Shown in pieces: positions 1-9,850 of a stretch of 64,000 bases of DNA. Under the pieces are notes generated by a model. The model was not told the DNA's origin. It ran no database searches and worked only from the letters and a program-made list of their open reading frames with translations. Numbering within the stretch: the first letter of the stretch is position 1; every line of letters starts with the position of its first letter. The position numbers and the translations under genes are program-made. Source of the stretch: Meghimatium bilineatum (taxonomy: Eukaryota > Mollusca > Gastropoda > Stylommatophora > Philomycidae); NCBI GenBank assembly GCA_034231615.1, contig CM067319.1, positions 4,647,501 through 4,711,500 of the forward strand. The letters are read 5' to 3'.

Positions 1-745
1 AATGGATCCATGGACATGGCGATACAGCAGAAAAGGAAGCAGCTGACAGACTTGCAAAAAGAGGCACATCGAAACAACAAAATAAAGTTCTAATAGAATG
101 GGAACAGCCAAACAGATTCTCAGAAGCAACACTAGGAACATCTGGCTGAACAGACAGGCAAATGGGATTCTCAGAAGCAACACCAGGGACACCTAGCTTA
201 ACAGACAGGCAAATGGGCTGACTGCTGAAAATGTATTTAGTTAAATAACACGTCCAACGATCAGTTACAGCGTAAACAAACTCTGCACGAGAAACCAATA
301 CCTTATCTTTCAGTTTCGAACAGGACATACAAGAATCAATAACCACTTAAACCATATAAAAAAAACCAGCAACTACTCACTTGTAGACACTGCTCTCATC
401 CTAATTAAACAGTGGAACACCTCCATTACCTTTCAACTCCCAGGAAAAATGTTTTTTTCAAACACACTCTTAATAGTCACCAACTTACTTTATGTATTAC
501 TAAATACAATTTAGAAGATTTGCACTTTTAAAGGATGACATTGTGCTGACAAGAGTAGAATTACTCATCAGCATTTGGATATCCACAACAACAGCAACAA
601 CATCTTCCTCCAGCCATCGTCACACAATATATGCTTTCTTATGTTAAGTGTATTTTTTGTTTTGTCTGTTGTCTTTCGTCCTGATGATGGCTACTTAGTC
701 GAAACGTCGCCTGTCACTGTGTATCGTAGGTAGTATATTTTATAC
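1..745 (+). mobile_element. L1: 3' end of RNase-H-bearing LINE, decayed
   Basis: The reading frame open at the left edge (3-149) encodes WIHGHGDTAEKEAADRLAKR, the W-I-x-G-H ... E-x-x-A-D-x-L-A-K block that closes RNase H domains of I/R1/jockey-type LINEs. A second conserved block follows at about 266-370 (LIFQFRTGHTRINNHL), then CRHCSHPN, a TAA and TVEHLHYL in another frame: the zinc-knuckle-like C-terminus. A one-base slip at the A run near 355-365 and the stop inside the knuckle show it is dead; the last frame stops at 529-531. A 51-bp in-frame direct duplication sits at 115-165/166-216. The stretch 532-745 is a probable 3' UTR ending in a GAAACGTC module. Only the tail of the element lies in the window. 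Confidence 0.75.
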
Positions 746-814
746 ACAAATATCCGTAACACTTATTCATATTTCCGTTCATTATTACATTTTCCTTGTG
801 TTCTCCAACCCTCG

Positions 815-1065
815 ATTTTCCATTAACGAGTTGTTTTCTGACACCAGAGTGTTATCTCTCTGTTCTGTGCAAGATGTCCAGCCTCCTTCAGTCTCATATT
901 CAGAAGGTCATCGATATTCGGTATCCACCATAATCTTGTCCGTATTTGTTCTCTTATCTGAAACATTTCCCTCCGTGTATCACCTTTCTAAAGCATTGTG
1001 TCTTTTTATATGTCCAAATTAGCCTGCATTTGTTTCTGTTTTCAATGTTCAGGTTTTTTCAGACG
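815..1065 (-). mobile_element. L4 LINE tail fragment
   Basis: Minus-strand translation of 823-927 gives WIPNIDDLLN, KEAGHLAQNRE and WCQKTT before a stop. This matches the copy at 47.6 kb (WTHDIKDLQN, EEAGQLAQNRE, NTTFC), so both are the C-terminus of one LINE ORF2 family. Similarity to the 47.6-kb copy continues into the upstream coding part to about 1060. The copy is 5'-truncated and no intact ORF remains. Two open plus-strand frames overlapping it are shadows. Confidence 0.6.
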
Positions 1066-1470
1066 CCTACTCAGAACAACAACATAACAGCAGCTACTTC
1101 GTACTCTGTTTACTACGGAAGTAAACATTACGATGCCAATTTTTACAAATCCTATAATATATGTCATATTATATTTCTCTACAGTCAAAAAAATGATAAT
1201 ATAATGATAAGAACAACAACAACAATAATAAAATGAAAACGGTGTTTATTCTATAGTGCACAGACATTTGTCCATTTGTGTGTTATTTGGTGCGCTGATG
1301 ACATTAGTTTGTAAATACGTGTGCCTGATTTCTGGTGTTACATAACGAATGTCTTTCTATCACGCATTTATGTGTGTAGACTATGTAATGTGGAATTGTG
1401 TTTTGGTACATACTTTCACGTTTAAGCCGTCCAATGTATAGTACAGTCACAGCGTTGTTACACTTGGTTG
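1066..1470. other. AT-rich stretch, nothing recognised
   Basis: No coding signature, tRNA-like box or repeat shared with the rest of the window was noticed; short AAC/AAT-rich runs occur near 1200-1235. Confidence 0.5.
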
Positions 1471-1474
1471 GCTC

Positions 1475-2145
1475 ATTGGTAGTATATCCTATTGGTAGTA
1501 TATCCTATTGGTAGTATATCCTATTGGTACTATATCCTATTGGTACTATATCCTATTGGTAGTATATCCTATTGGTAGTATATCCTATTGATAGTATATC
1601 CTATTGGTAGTATATCCTATTGGTAGTATATGCTATTGGTAGTATATCCTATTGGTACTATATCCTATTGGTAGTATATCCTATTGGTACTATATCCTAT
1701 TGGTACTATATCCTATTGGTAGTATATCCTATTGGTACTATATCCTATTGGTAGTATATCCTATTGGTACTATATCCTATTGGTAGTATATCCTATTGGT
1801 ACTATATCCTATTGGTACTATATCCTATTGGTAGTATATCCTATTGGTACTATATCCTATTGGTAGTATATCCTATTGGTAGTATATCCTATTGGTAGTA
1901 TATCCTATTGGTAGTATATCCTATTGGTAGTATATCCTATTGGTAGTATATCCTATTGGTACTATATCCTATTGGTAGTATATCCTATTGGTACTATATC
2001 CTATTGGTAGTATATCCTACTGGTAGTATATCCTATTTTAGTATATCATATTGGTAGTATATCCTATTGGAAGTATATCCTATTGGTAGTATATCCTATT
2101 TTAGTATATCCTATTGGTAGTATATCCTATTGGTAGTAGATTCTA
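1475..2145. repeat. 16-bp minisatellite, about 40 units
   Basis: The unit is GGTAGTATATCCTATT, alternating with a variant carrying GGTACT. The two variants run in a non-random order with local GCGCC-type blocks, which suggests that multi-unit segments were duplicated. The right end (2030-2145) is more decayed. Confidence 0.95.
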
Positions 2146-2348
2146 TTCAGGACGTAGATATCGATCCAGTATATTTTGACCGTATTGATTTTCCAGGCAA
2201 TATAAATATGTGCTGTAATTTGATATTGCCTGCTGAACGCCCTGGATGAATAATTTCCTGCGGAAAGATTTGAACCCGTTACATTGGTCGTCACATAAGC
2301 GATCTGTACCTCGCCACCACATAGCCGAACAATTGACTTGTACACAAC
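2145..2348 (-). mobile_element. S2 SINE, near full length
   Basis: On the minus strand a tRNA-like head carries a B box (GGGTTCAAATC) about 50 nt after GGCTATGTGGTGGCGAGG. The body contains CAGGCAATATCAAATTAC and ATATTGCCTGGAAAATCA. The same order of blocks occurs at 17563-17730, so this is a tRNA-derived SINE (RNA polymerase III type). The left end abuts the 16-bp array. Confidence 0.7.
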
Positions 2349-2424
2349 ATTTAATCCAAGATTATTCTAAACTAGAAGAAGATAGAAGACGTTGCTAAAG
2401 AAGAAGAAATAAAGAATTCATACT

Positions 2425-2580
2425 GCCGAAAACGGATGTGTCGACTTGTTAAAGCAAATAGAACGGCAACACATCACATTTCCATTCTGTGAATGACATC
2501 CTGCTGGAAATATATATAGGATCAGTCTCTGCTACCAGAAAGATCCCATGGGAGTTTGAGAATGAAAACATCAAGGCTCC
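2425..2580 (+). mobile_element. S1 SINE-like repeat, insert subfamily
   Basis: Blocks GGATGTGTC..., CATCCTGCTGG, a decayed copy of the palindromic insert (AGATCCCATGGGAG) and GAGTTTGAGAATGAA are shared with about ten other places in this window. The consensus 3' tail is (GAA)n. No tRNA-like head is visible, so the class is uncertain; it could also be the 3' end of a longer element. Confidence 0.6.
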
Positions 2581-2964
2581 ATTAGAAATGCAAATCAACA
2601 TTGGCAGATCATCAGAAAAGGAAATGGTTGATCGAGGTTAAAATGTTATGATAAAAAAAAAAGATGTTAATAACGTAATATTTTATTAATGAAATGACAA
2701 GTTCAATTTGACATCTATTGTCAGAATTTTGTCCCAACCTTGTCATGTAACACTAGAAGTGGCATGTCAGACAACTCTGTGTTTGCAGTATTGCGTCGAA
2801 ATACACTGAACTGACTTGGCGTTATCAAACTCATTTTTATCTGAGATTATTGGTTTTCAGAACAGGAATAATTCACCAACAACAAAAAAAGAGAAATATT
2901 CGGGCGTTTGAAGACTATTTCTACAGGATGGCTTACAAATTTGTTGTGAATAATATTATAAATA

Positions 2965-3150
2965 ACACACATAAGATTGATGAAGAAGCTATATAAAAAA
3001 AATCAGAAGACCATTTAGGGGATTGAGCTAGGTTCGTTCAATGTGTTGACTCAAGTACCAAGGCAAATAGGTGCCTGCCGAACGGACCTTGTTCAAATCC
3101 CTACTAGTGTCTTCTGATTTTTCTCCATAACTTCTTGATTCTTCTTCTAA
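2965..3150 (+). mobile_element. S4 SINE head flanked by inverted arms
   Basis: A tRNA-like B box (TTGTTCAAATCCC, 3089-3101) is followed by a body GTGTCTTCTGATTTTT and ACTTCTTGATTCTTC that is shared with 14680-14715. An imperfect inverted copy of this body lies at about 2972-3012, so the locus can fold back on itself. Confidence 0.5.
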
Positions 3151-3222
3151 TTTTTTATTATAATTTGCTCCCGCTACATCTGATGTAATCTTGTTTTTGT
3201 TTATGTGTTATTTATGTTTAGG

Positions 3223-3774
3223 CATAATGGTCAGCTTTCAATAAACTACGCAACATATGGACGTCAAACACACTAAGAAACACCACAAAACTCAAGTTGC
3301 TTAACTCCAACATCATCCCTATTCTATCATATGGGTGCGAAAGTTGGAAAGCCACAAAAGCCACAGATAAAAGACTCGACTCCTTTGAAAACAAATGCCT
3401 ACGTACCATTCTGAACGTTAAGTGGAGTGACTTTAAATCTAACACTACTATAAGAGAGGAAAGCAAACAAACCTATATATCTTCCTTCATTAGACAAAGG
3501 CGTTGGACTTACATCGGCCATGTTCTCAGAATGAACAGCCTAAGAATTCCCCAGCAATCACTATATTGGGTGCCACCTGGAGTAAGAAGAAGAGGGAGAC
3601 CTAGAGAAACTCTACGAAGAACCATTAATAGAGAAGGCATGTCAATGAACCTAAACAACACGCAACAATTGAAAGACCTGGCAACACAAAGACAGAAATG
3701 GAAAGCTATGGTTTCTGCCCTATGCGCCGCCTATGGCCCTGGAGGAACATAACATAACATAACATAATGGTCAG
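3223..3774 (+). mobile_element. Recent 5'-truncated LINE insertion with target-site duplication
   Basis: The 12-bp direct repeat CATAATGGTCAG occurs at 3223-3234 and 3763-3774. Between them one uninterrupted frame (codons from about 3239, stop 3750-3752) encodes the C-terminal part of a LINE ORF2: AFNKLRNIW, PILSYGCESWKAT, FENKCLRTIL, RRWTYIGHVLRM, RRRGRPRETLRRT, WKAMVSALCAAYGPGGT. The stop codon leads into an (AACAT)n tail. Uninterrupted coding, a simple tail and a clean duplication are the marks of target-primed reverse transcription and a young copy. The RT catalytic core is not included, so the copy cannot be autonomous. Related but distinct families are at 27.0-28.1 and 39.8-40.4 kb. Confidence 0.88.
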
Positions 3775-4435
3775 TGTAGTACTGAGGCCTGATAGCGCGT
3801 GTTTGTATTAAATGTTTATAATTCTTGAGAGATTTACATACGTGTATTTTTGTTGTCTGTGTTTCGACTGGTCCATATTCACAGTTGCTTGAGAATATGC
3901 AGTTTGGAAGGATTGATCATTTATTTTAGAGTGTAGTATTGTTGAATTCAGAAAAGGTATTAACTCAAATCGATTCAAACCCCACCCACCTACATCCTTC
4001 TGATATTTTGTGTGTGGAATCATGTAAAACGAATCTATCTATCTCAACTCTCACATTGGAACCCATTACATACAAATGACACAATATTTCCACATACAGT
4101 GATCATTAAAACTAGTCCCTAATCATAAGATCGCAATTAGATCAAAAGACAATACATCATTATATGTCCACAAGGAACTTGGTTCCTAGGTCCGAGTGTC
4201 TCGGCTTAACGTACAAAGAGACGAAATCATTAAGCTAGCAGATCAATAGGAAATTTTGATCTCAATATTGAAGCAAGATTGCGTGATTCTGATATATAAT
4301 GTGAATCACTTTTTTTAAAGAGTATTCTGAGGGGAACAGTTGAGGGTAGAAGAAGAATAGGTGCATGAAGACAATGATGACATAGTAACATGAGGGAGTG
4401 GGTAGGGAGTTGTGTTTCAACATTTCTCAATATAG
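3775..4435. other. Unique-looking stretch, nothing recognised
   Basis: No coding, SINE or array signal was found here; the open frames are short and have no conserved blocks. Confidence 0.4.
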
Positions 4436-4436
4436 T

Positions 4437-4625
4437 CAGTCAGAAATCTTCGTGGCGTAGTGGTAGACCGCTCGATTTGTGCTCAAGAGGTCGGGGATCT
4501 AATTTCTATTGTTGATTTTTTTTTCTCGGAGAGTCTGGGGATTATCGCCCGAAGATAAGGATTTACGTGCTGTTGGTGGTACTCTCGATAAGCGGCGTGC
4601 CTCTTTGTTGAGTGGGACGGGATAC
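4437..4625 (+). mobile_element. S3 tRNA-derived SINE
   Basis: A perfect A-box-like sequence (TGGCGTAGTGG, 4452-4462) and a decayed B box (GGGGATCTAAT) form a tRNA-like head. The tail AAGCGGCGTGCC...TTGTTGAGTGGGACGG...ATACATAT is shared with 43720-43915. The internal T run and box decay make current transcription unlikely. Confidence 0.7.
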
Positions 4626-4640
4626 ATATGGGATTATGGG

Positions 4641-4820
4641 CTATGCCTTTTGCGTTAGTGGTGGATCCTCAATATTTGCAGGCATGCCATACTCATGTGT
4701 GATCTCATCTTCGCCTGAGTATAGTATATCCACAATTGTCTGCCTTAGGACACTACTGGGAATAACTTGCTCTAATCCGCTAATAATCTCTTTCCCTATT
4801 CGTGCATCACCAACCAGTTT
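4641..4820 (-). pseudogene. Open 59-codon protein-like segment, unrecognised
   Basis: The minus strand from 4820 down to a TAG at 4641-4643 is open, with a balanced composition: DARIGKEIISGLEQVIPSSV in the first third and SGEDEITHEYGMPANIEDPP near the end. There is no ATG start; a TGA lies directly upstream. It could be the last part of a transposase or other decayed gene, or an exon remnant. No family was recognised. The overlapping plus-strand frame (4612-4923) is hydrophobic and less protein-like, and I take it for the shadow. Confidence 0.25.
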
Positions 4821-5102
4821 TCATGTAATCTATGTTATTTATCACTATCATAATTTCAGATTTGAATGTGGGTACACATTTAGCACAATCTGTTTATGTT
4901 TGAAGGGAATGATTAACAAATAGCAAATCTTTATCGCAGTTTTATGTTTGTATGCAAATCCAACTATGTGATGCACAGGTGAAGGGTGAGAGTATTAGTG
5001 TATGTACAATATACTACCTGATTAATGTTATCTAAGGTAAATGTACTTCAGCTGGTCATGTGTTTGTCCTTTTCATGCTGACGTTATTTATGCCAATTTG
5101 AT

Positions 5103-5243
5103 ATCATCATCATCAGGTGCCATGCCGGCTGACGTAGGCGGTCATGGCTCTCCACAACTCTCTGTCCACAGTATTATGTATCACGGTCGTTGTTGTGTCC
5201 TTGCTGTGCCAGGCTGTCAAAGTCAAATATTTTCTAGTACATT
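5103..5243 (-). mobile_element. L3 LINE 3' tip
   Basis: The minus strand reads HNTVDRELWRAMTAYVSRHGT and a stop, then a (GAT)n tail (plus-strand ATCATCATCATC at 5104). This is the end of a LINE ORF2, with two longer copies at 43.0 and 45.9 kb in the same orientation. Only about 140 bp are kept, typical of severe 5' truncation. Confidence 0.75.
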
Positions 5244-5359
5244 TAAACAAGTTGATATACTAGAGCTTTTAAACATACAGAAATAATGAGGCCAGGGTTC
5301 AGGTAATCTTGTTATCACGACATATAAGGATTATTATGTTAACATCGCAATGTACACGT

Positions 5360-5462
5360 CTCAATTTCCGCCGCAAGCGATTGTTCACCCGGACCTTCCA
5401 GAAAGCAATAGTAAACTGCTGAATACAAATATTGTCTAGACAATCACCAACTAAATATGAAA
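5360..5462 (+). mobile_element. S2 SINE body fragment
   Basis: The stretch ACCCGGACCTTCCAGAAAGC...AAACTGCTGAATAC...ATTGTCTAGACAATCAC lines up with the body of the S2 copy at 17637-17720. The tRNA-like head is missing. Confidence 0.6.
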
Positions 5463-5573
5463 ATATTCTAAATATTCTTTTTCTAAATATAAAAAAAGAC
5501 AAAAGTAATGACAACCGACAAAGTGAAAACAAGACATAAAATTAATATTGATAACAATTTCTTAGAAGAACCG

Positions 5574-5767
5574 GCATATTTCGAATATCTAGCAGATAAA
5601 ATAAATTTTGAATATCTAGCAGATAAAATAAATTTCGAATATCTAGCAGATAAAATAAATTTCGAATATCTAGCAGATAAAATAAATTTCGAATATCTAG
5701 CAGATAAAATAAATTTCGAATATCTAGCAGATAAAATAAATTTCGAATATCTAGCAGATAAAATAAA
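5574..5767. repeat. 27-bp minisatellite, 7 units
   Basis: The unit contains TTCGAATATCTAGCAGATAA followed by AATAAAT. Because 27 is a multiple of three, a spurious 117-codon frame (5508-5861) stays open through it. Confidence 0.95.
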
Positions 5768-5834
5768 CAGTGCAGGAAAGTGTGCAGTCGAGATCAGGAA
5801 GAGAAAAGCAATTGGTAACGTATGCTATTCAGGA

Positions 5835-5945
5835 CGTATCCATCAACTCAGCATTGTTTGACTGCAGTGATTTTCTTAGCAATATAAATATGTTTAGTAA
5901 TTTGCCATTGCTTTCTGAACTGTCCTGATGCACAATTGCCATGTA
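5835..5945 (-). mobile_element. S2 SINE body
   Basis: The minus strand gives GGCAATTGTGCATCAGGACA, AGCAATGGCAAATTACT and ATTGCTAAGAAAATCACTG, which match the S2 body in order. Confidence 0.65.
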
Positions 5946-6885
5946 AACAGAAAAAAGCGATGTCCAAGTTCTTATAATCTCTTCATTCTTCTTATGATCT
6001 CTTCTTACTGTGTTTTCTGTTTTTCTTATCTCACTTCACGCGTATTAAGCCTTTCTCTCTTGTTTTCTTAGGCAGCTCACTTCACGCGTATTAAGCCTTT
6101 CTCTCTTGTTCTCTTAGGCTACTCACTTCACGGTCATAAGCTTTCTATTTTGCTGTTCGTTAGTTATTGTCCTATTCTTTTCGAGAACATGCTTACTTCT
6201 TTCTTTTCGCTTATGTGAAAAGGTATCTGTTATTCTGTATATATGCATCTCAAATTCATTCTTTTTCTAAAATTACTGTAAATTATAGATATTAAGGTTT
6301 CACCAGGGAGGGTGGGGGTAGATATGCTCTATTCAAGATGGGGGTGGAGGAGAGGTTACTATTAAAAGAAATTCATTCGCGTGTTTTCGCGTGTTGGGTC
6401 TTCTTTTTAATGGAAACTTTAGTGATCCTATTTGTGAGAATTCGCTACAGATTAATGTGCGGCTTGTTACCCTCTTATTGGCCAAGTTTCTAGCGCCAAA
6501 AGTCATACTCCGATTTGCTAAGGAGGGCAAACACCTATACCCTTCCCCTTCCAACACTCATCTACGGACCTGAATTTCACACAAAATGTAAACTATTAGT
6601 TGGTAAACTTTTCTTTTCTCGCAGCCCTTTCCCCTTTTTTTCAAACACTTTGTGGCGCAGATCTATAAAATATCTGCCCATATATTTTTTTAAACATTCC
6701 TAAAATATCAACTTTTAGTGCTCTATTTTCTGCTGAAGCCTGAAAGAACCCCATGGCGGTGGGAGGGGGGTGTCTATGCGAAACAGCGCTTGAAGAATAT
6801 ATTGATAATCTTCATCTTTATTATATTTGTGATTTTTTTTGCATGGTTTTTTTTCAACTCATTGAAACTGCTCTTAGCTATTACT
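5946..6885. other. Mostly unrecognised, with a short duplication
   Basis: A 46-bp unit starting CTCACTTCACGCGTATTAAG is repeated about 2.3 times at 6031-6140. The rest, including the T-rich stretch near 6830, shows no gene or known element. Confidence 0.5.
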
Positions 6886-7335
6886 TCTTCTCGATTCTTG
6901 ATTCTTGATTCTTGATTAGAAACTTGCTTCACGGCACGTAGGACATTCCCATAAGTGTTCCGCCCTCTGTTCCAGCAAACATTGGACTCGATGGTGTTTC
7001 GAGTATAATGTTGCCGAAACAGACGTCGACATCAGGGCACGACTCTGGTCCTTTCGACAGGTTTATTCATTGTTCCGCCCACCCACGCCGTGCCTGTAAC
7101 TAGTTCAAGCACAACATCGGCTTGTCAGAACAACATGGTAACTGTTATCGAAGTTACTCGACTTTATTCGACTACGGGATTGTATAGATGACGTGCCATG
7201 AAGCTTCTATAAGAAAATAACCTCAATATAAAGGCATATCATCCACTAAGGTTTTCTGTTGCATGGTTGGTTTTTCTAGTGAGCCATTGGTGAGACCCAC
7301 AGACGCAACCGCATGTTCAAAAGCTATTACTTTTC
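6885..7335 (-). mobile_element. Repeat G, LINE-like, with heptamer tail
   Basis: Three copies share the blocks TGTTCCAGC...GTTTCGAGT, CCGAAACAGACGTCGAC and CCCACCCACGCC (here, 31125-31530 and inverted at 36425-36650). Each ends in (TTGATTC)n, at 6889-6917 here. Read on the minus strand, the last codons are AEHLWECPTCREASF and a stop running into the tail. This resembles the EHLL..C block at the end of RNase-H LINEs such as L1, but frames are broken and the class is only suggested. The far end (about 7200-7335) is shared with repeat H. Confidence 0.6.
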
Positions 7336-7390
7336 TCTTGTTAACCATTAATTGATATAAGTCCACAAAAACAAACAAACATGAAGCACA

Positions 7391-7760
7391 CATAAAAGTC
7401 ATCTCCAGAGAATTCCATCCCTGACGCTGCAAGACATAAAAGTCATCTCCAGAGAATTCCATCCCTGACGCTGCAAGACATAAAGCCATATCCAGAGAAT
7501 TCTTCTACTCTTGACGCTGCAAGACATAAAGCCATCTCCAGAGAATTCTTCTACTCTTGACGCTGCAAGACATAAAGCCATCTCCAGAGAATTCTTCTAC
7601 TCCTGACGCTGCAAGACATAAAGCCATCTCCAGAGAATTCTTCTACTCCTGACGCTGCAAGACATAAAGCCATCTCCAGAGAACTCTTCTACTCCTGACG
7701 CTGCAAGACATAAAGCATCTCCAGACAACTCTACTACTCCTGACGCTGCAAGACATAAAG
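7391..7760. repeat. 44-46-bp minisatellite made of LINE L8 coding sequence
   Basis: About eight units read ATCTCCAGAGAATTC...CTGACGCTGCAAGACATAAA. The same stretch occurs once in each of two L8 LINE tails (15208-15250 and 54930-54985), where the intact frame reads [15 protein letters not shown]. The array is therefore an amplified piece of that ORF2 end. Confidence 0.85.
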
Positions 7761-7953
7761 GGGTGTAAAGCGAAAAGAAGAAAGAAAATTCACATTTTTC
7801 ATCATTTGTAATCGTATGTCAACAATATAAGTAATCGTTGATTTCCTGTGGTATCGATTCGTGTACTGGAATGTTTACATTTTGGGTGTTTTTTGTATAT
7901 TTTAGTTTTTCGCAAAGGAAAGGTCTGAATGTTTCACCATTGGTACGCTAGAC

Positions 7954-8124
7954 CAGCGGTTCTCAAAGTGTGCGCCGTGTCGTCCGGGGGCGTCGCATAG
8001 ATCCTCCAGGACCGCCACGACAGGTCTCCAGTGCCGTCTCTAGTTTTGCTTCATTTTAAGGGCGCCGCCGGAAATAATCTGAACGTTAAGGCCGCCGTGG
8101 CTTTAAAACGTTTGGGAACCCCTG
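7954..8124. mobile_element. hAT-type MITE, 171 bp
   Basis: Terminal inverted repeats are CAGCGGTTCTCAAAG at the left and CGTTTGGGAACCCCTG at the right (CAGSGGTTCYCAAA shared). Flanking 8-mers CGCTAGAC and CACTAGAT match at six positions, with both differences being transitions, and have TA in the middle as in Buster-group hAT target duplications. The interior is GC-rich and non-coding (short GGGGGCG and GCCGCC runs). The element has no transposase and would depend on an autonomous hAT elsewhere. Confidence 0.85.
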
Positions 8125-8179
8125 CACTAGATCAACAACTGTAACAACTAAACACCTAGTAAATATACATTAGTGTGTG

Positions 8180-8290
<111 letters not shown>

Positions 8291-8564
8291 TTTTCTGCCC
8301 TGGAACCCCACATCTCAGTCGATGGTTTTCCCCTTTTCTGGCCCGTGGTCTCCTAATGCAGCACATTTCTTATGTTGTCCCTGTTTTGAGCACATTTATT
8401 TTGTGGTCACCTATATGAGCAAATTTTATTTCCCCTGTCGCTTGTTACAGCGAATTTTCTTCTTTCGTCCGCTGTTGGAGCAACTTTTTTTCGTCGTCCC
8501 CTGTTTGAGAAAATTTACTACGTGGTATACTGGTGGATCACATTTTATTCAGTGATACCCTGTT

Positions 8565-9185
8565 GACGAAATGTACTTCAGTGGTACCTGTTATATAATA
8601 AATATTCTTCTGTGGTACCCTGTTAGAATAAATGTTCCTCTGTGGTACCCTCTTGGAATAAATGTTCTTCTGTGGTACCTTCTTGGAATAAATGTTCTTC
8701 TGTGGTACCCCTTTGGAATAAATGTTCTTCTGTGGTAACCTCTTGGAATGAATGTTCTTCTGTGGTACCTTGTTGGAATAAATGTTTCTCTGTGGTAACC
8801 TCTTGGAATAAATGTTCTTCTGTGGTACCCTCTTGGAATAAATGTTCTTCTGTGGTACCTTGTTGGAATAAATGTTTCTCTGTGGTACCCTCTTGGAATA
8901 AATGTTCTTCTGTGGTACCCTCATGGAATAAATGTTCTTCTGTGGTACCCTTTTGGAATAAATGTTCTTCTGTGGTAACCTTTTGGAATAAATGTTCTTC
9001 TGTGGTACCCACTTGGAATAAATGTTCTTCTGTGGTACCCTCTTGGAATAAATGTTCTTCTGTGGTAACCTGTTGGAATAAATGTTCTTCTGTGGTACCC
9101 TTTTGGAATAAATGTTCTTCCGTTGTATTCTCTTGGAATAAATGATCTTCAGTGCTGCCCTCTTGGAATAAATGTTCTACTATGG
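8565..9185. repeat. 30-bp minisatellite, about 20 units
   Basis: The unit is TGTGGTACCCTCTTGGAATA followed by AATGTTCTTC. Point variants (ACC/AACC, CTTC/TCTC) are shared between distant units. Long frames on both strands (for example 8623-9210 minus) exist only because the period is a multiple of three. Confidence 0.97.
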
Positions 9186-9850
9186 GCTTTATAGTACCTA
9201 CACATTTCATTTGCTGTCTCTACAATTCACTGAAGCTTTTCAATGGTTATCGCTATAAATCGTGTTACTTACCATTCATGTGGTTACTCATATATTCCCT
9301 CCCCCTATCTACTTGGGCAGGTCTGTGGCTCCTAATTGAACCCCCCCCCTTCCACCCATTTCCGCAAAAAAATCTCAATAATCCTCATGAGGGCCAAATG
9401 TTACACGCTGAGGACCAGTGATCTAATCAATCATGTCTACACTTCTCTGAGTAGGAGGCTATGTTCTCACAGATACTTCTTTTTATGAAATAAAACGCCA
9501 GAGAAAACGTTTCTCGTCGCGTCTGCCTATAAATTACAACATCCCGTAATTTGTGTCAACTATTGATCCCCTCCTTGTTAATAACAAGGGATACAGGGAT
9601 TACAGGGAACTCCCTCAGATCCCACCGCTTGCTTATGAGCAGTACAATTCCCCCTTCTTTTCTCCTAAAATTATTTATCAGAACAAGTATAATAGAATAA
9701 TACTTTGTTCTGTATTTCTATATATATTTTATTTTTTCAAATTCAAATAATGTGATGGGAGTATAGCAAACATGAATGTTGATGTCACATTTTTTCTCAA
9801 TCCCTCCCACTCCCTTCTTCTTGTCAATATATGGTGCGCCGTCGTCTTTG
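9186..9850. other. Nothing recognised
   Basis: There is a C run near 9340 and AT-rich sequence, with no gene, SINE or LINE signature noticed. Confidence 0.4.

Noticed and set aside
4612..4923. 103-codon plus-strand protein
   Set aside because: Begins in the S3 SINE tail and is opposite a more protein-like frame; taken as a shadow.
8538..9210. Repeat proteins of 128-195 codons
   Set aside because: Frames on both strands of a 30-bp minisatellite; artefact of a period divisible by three.
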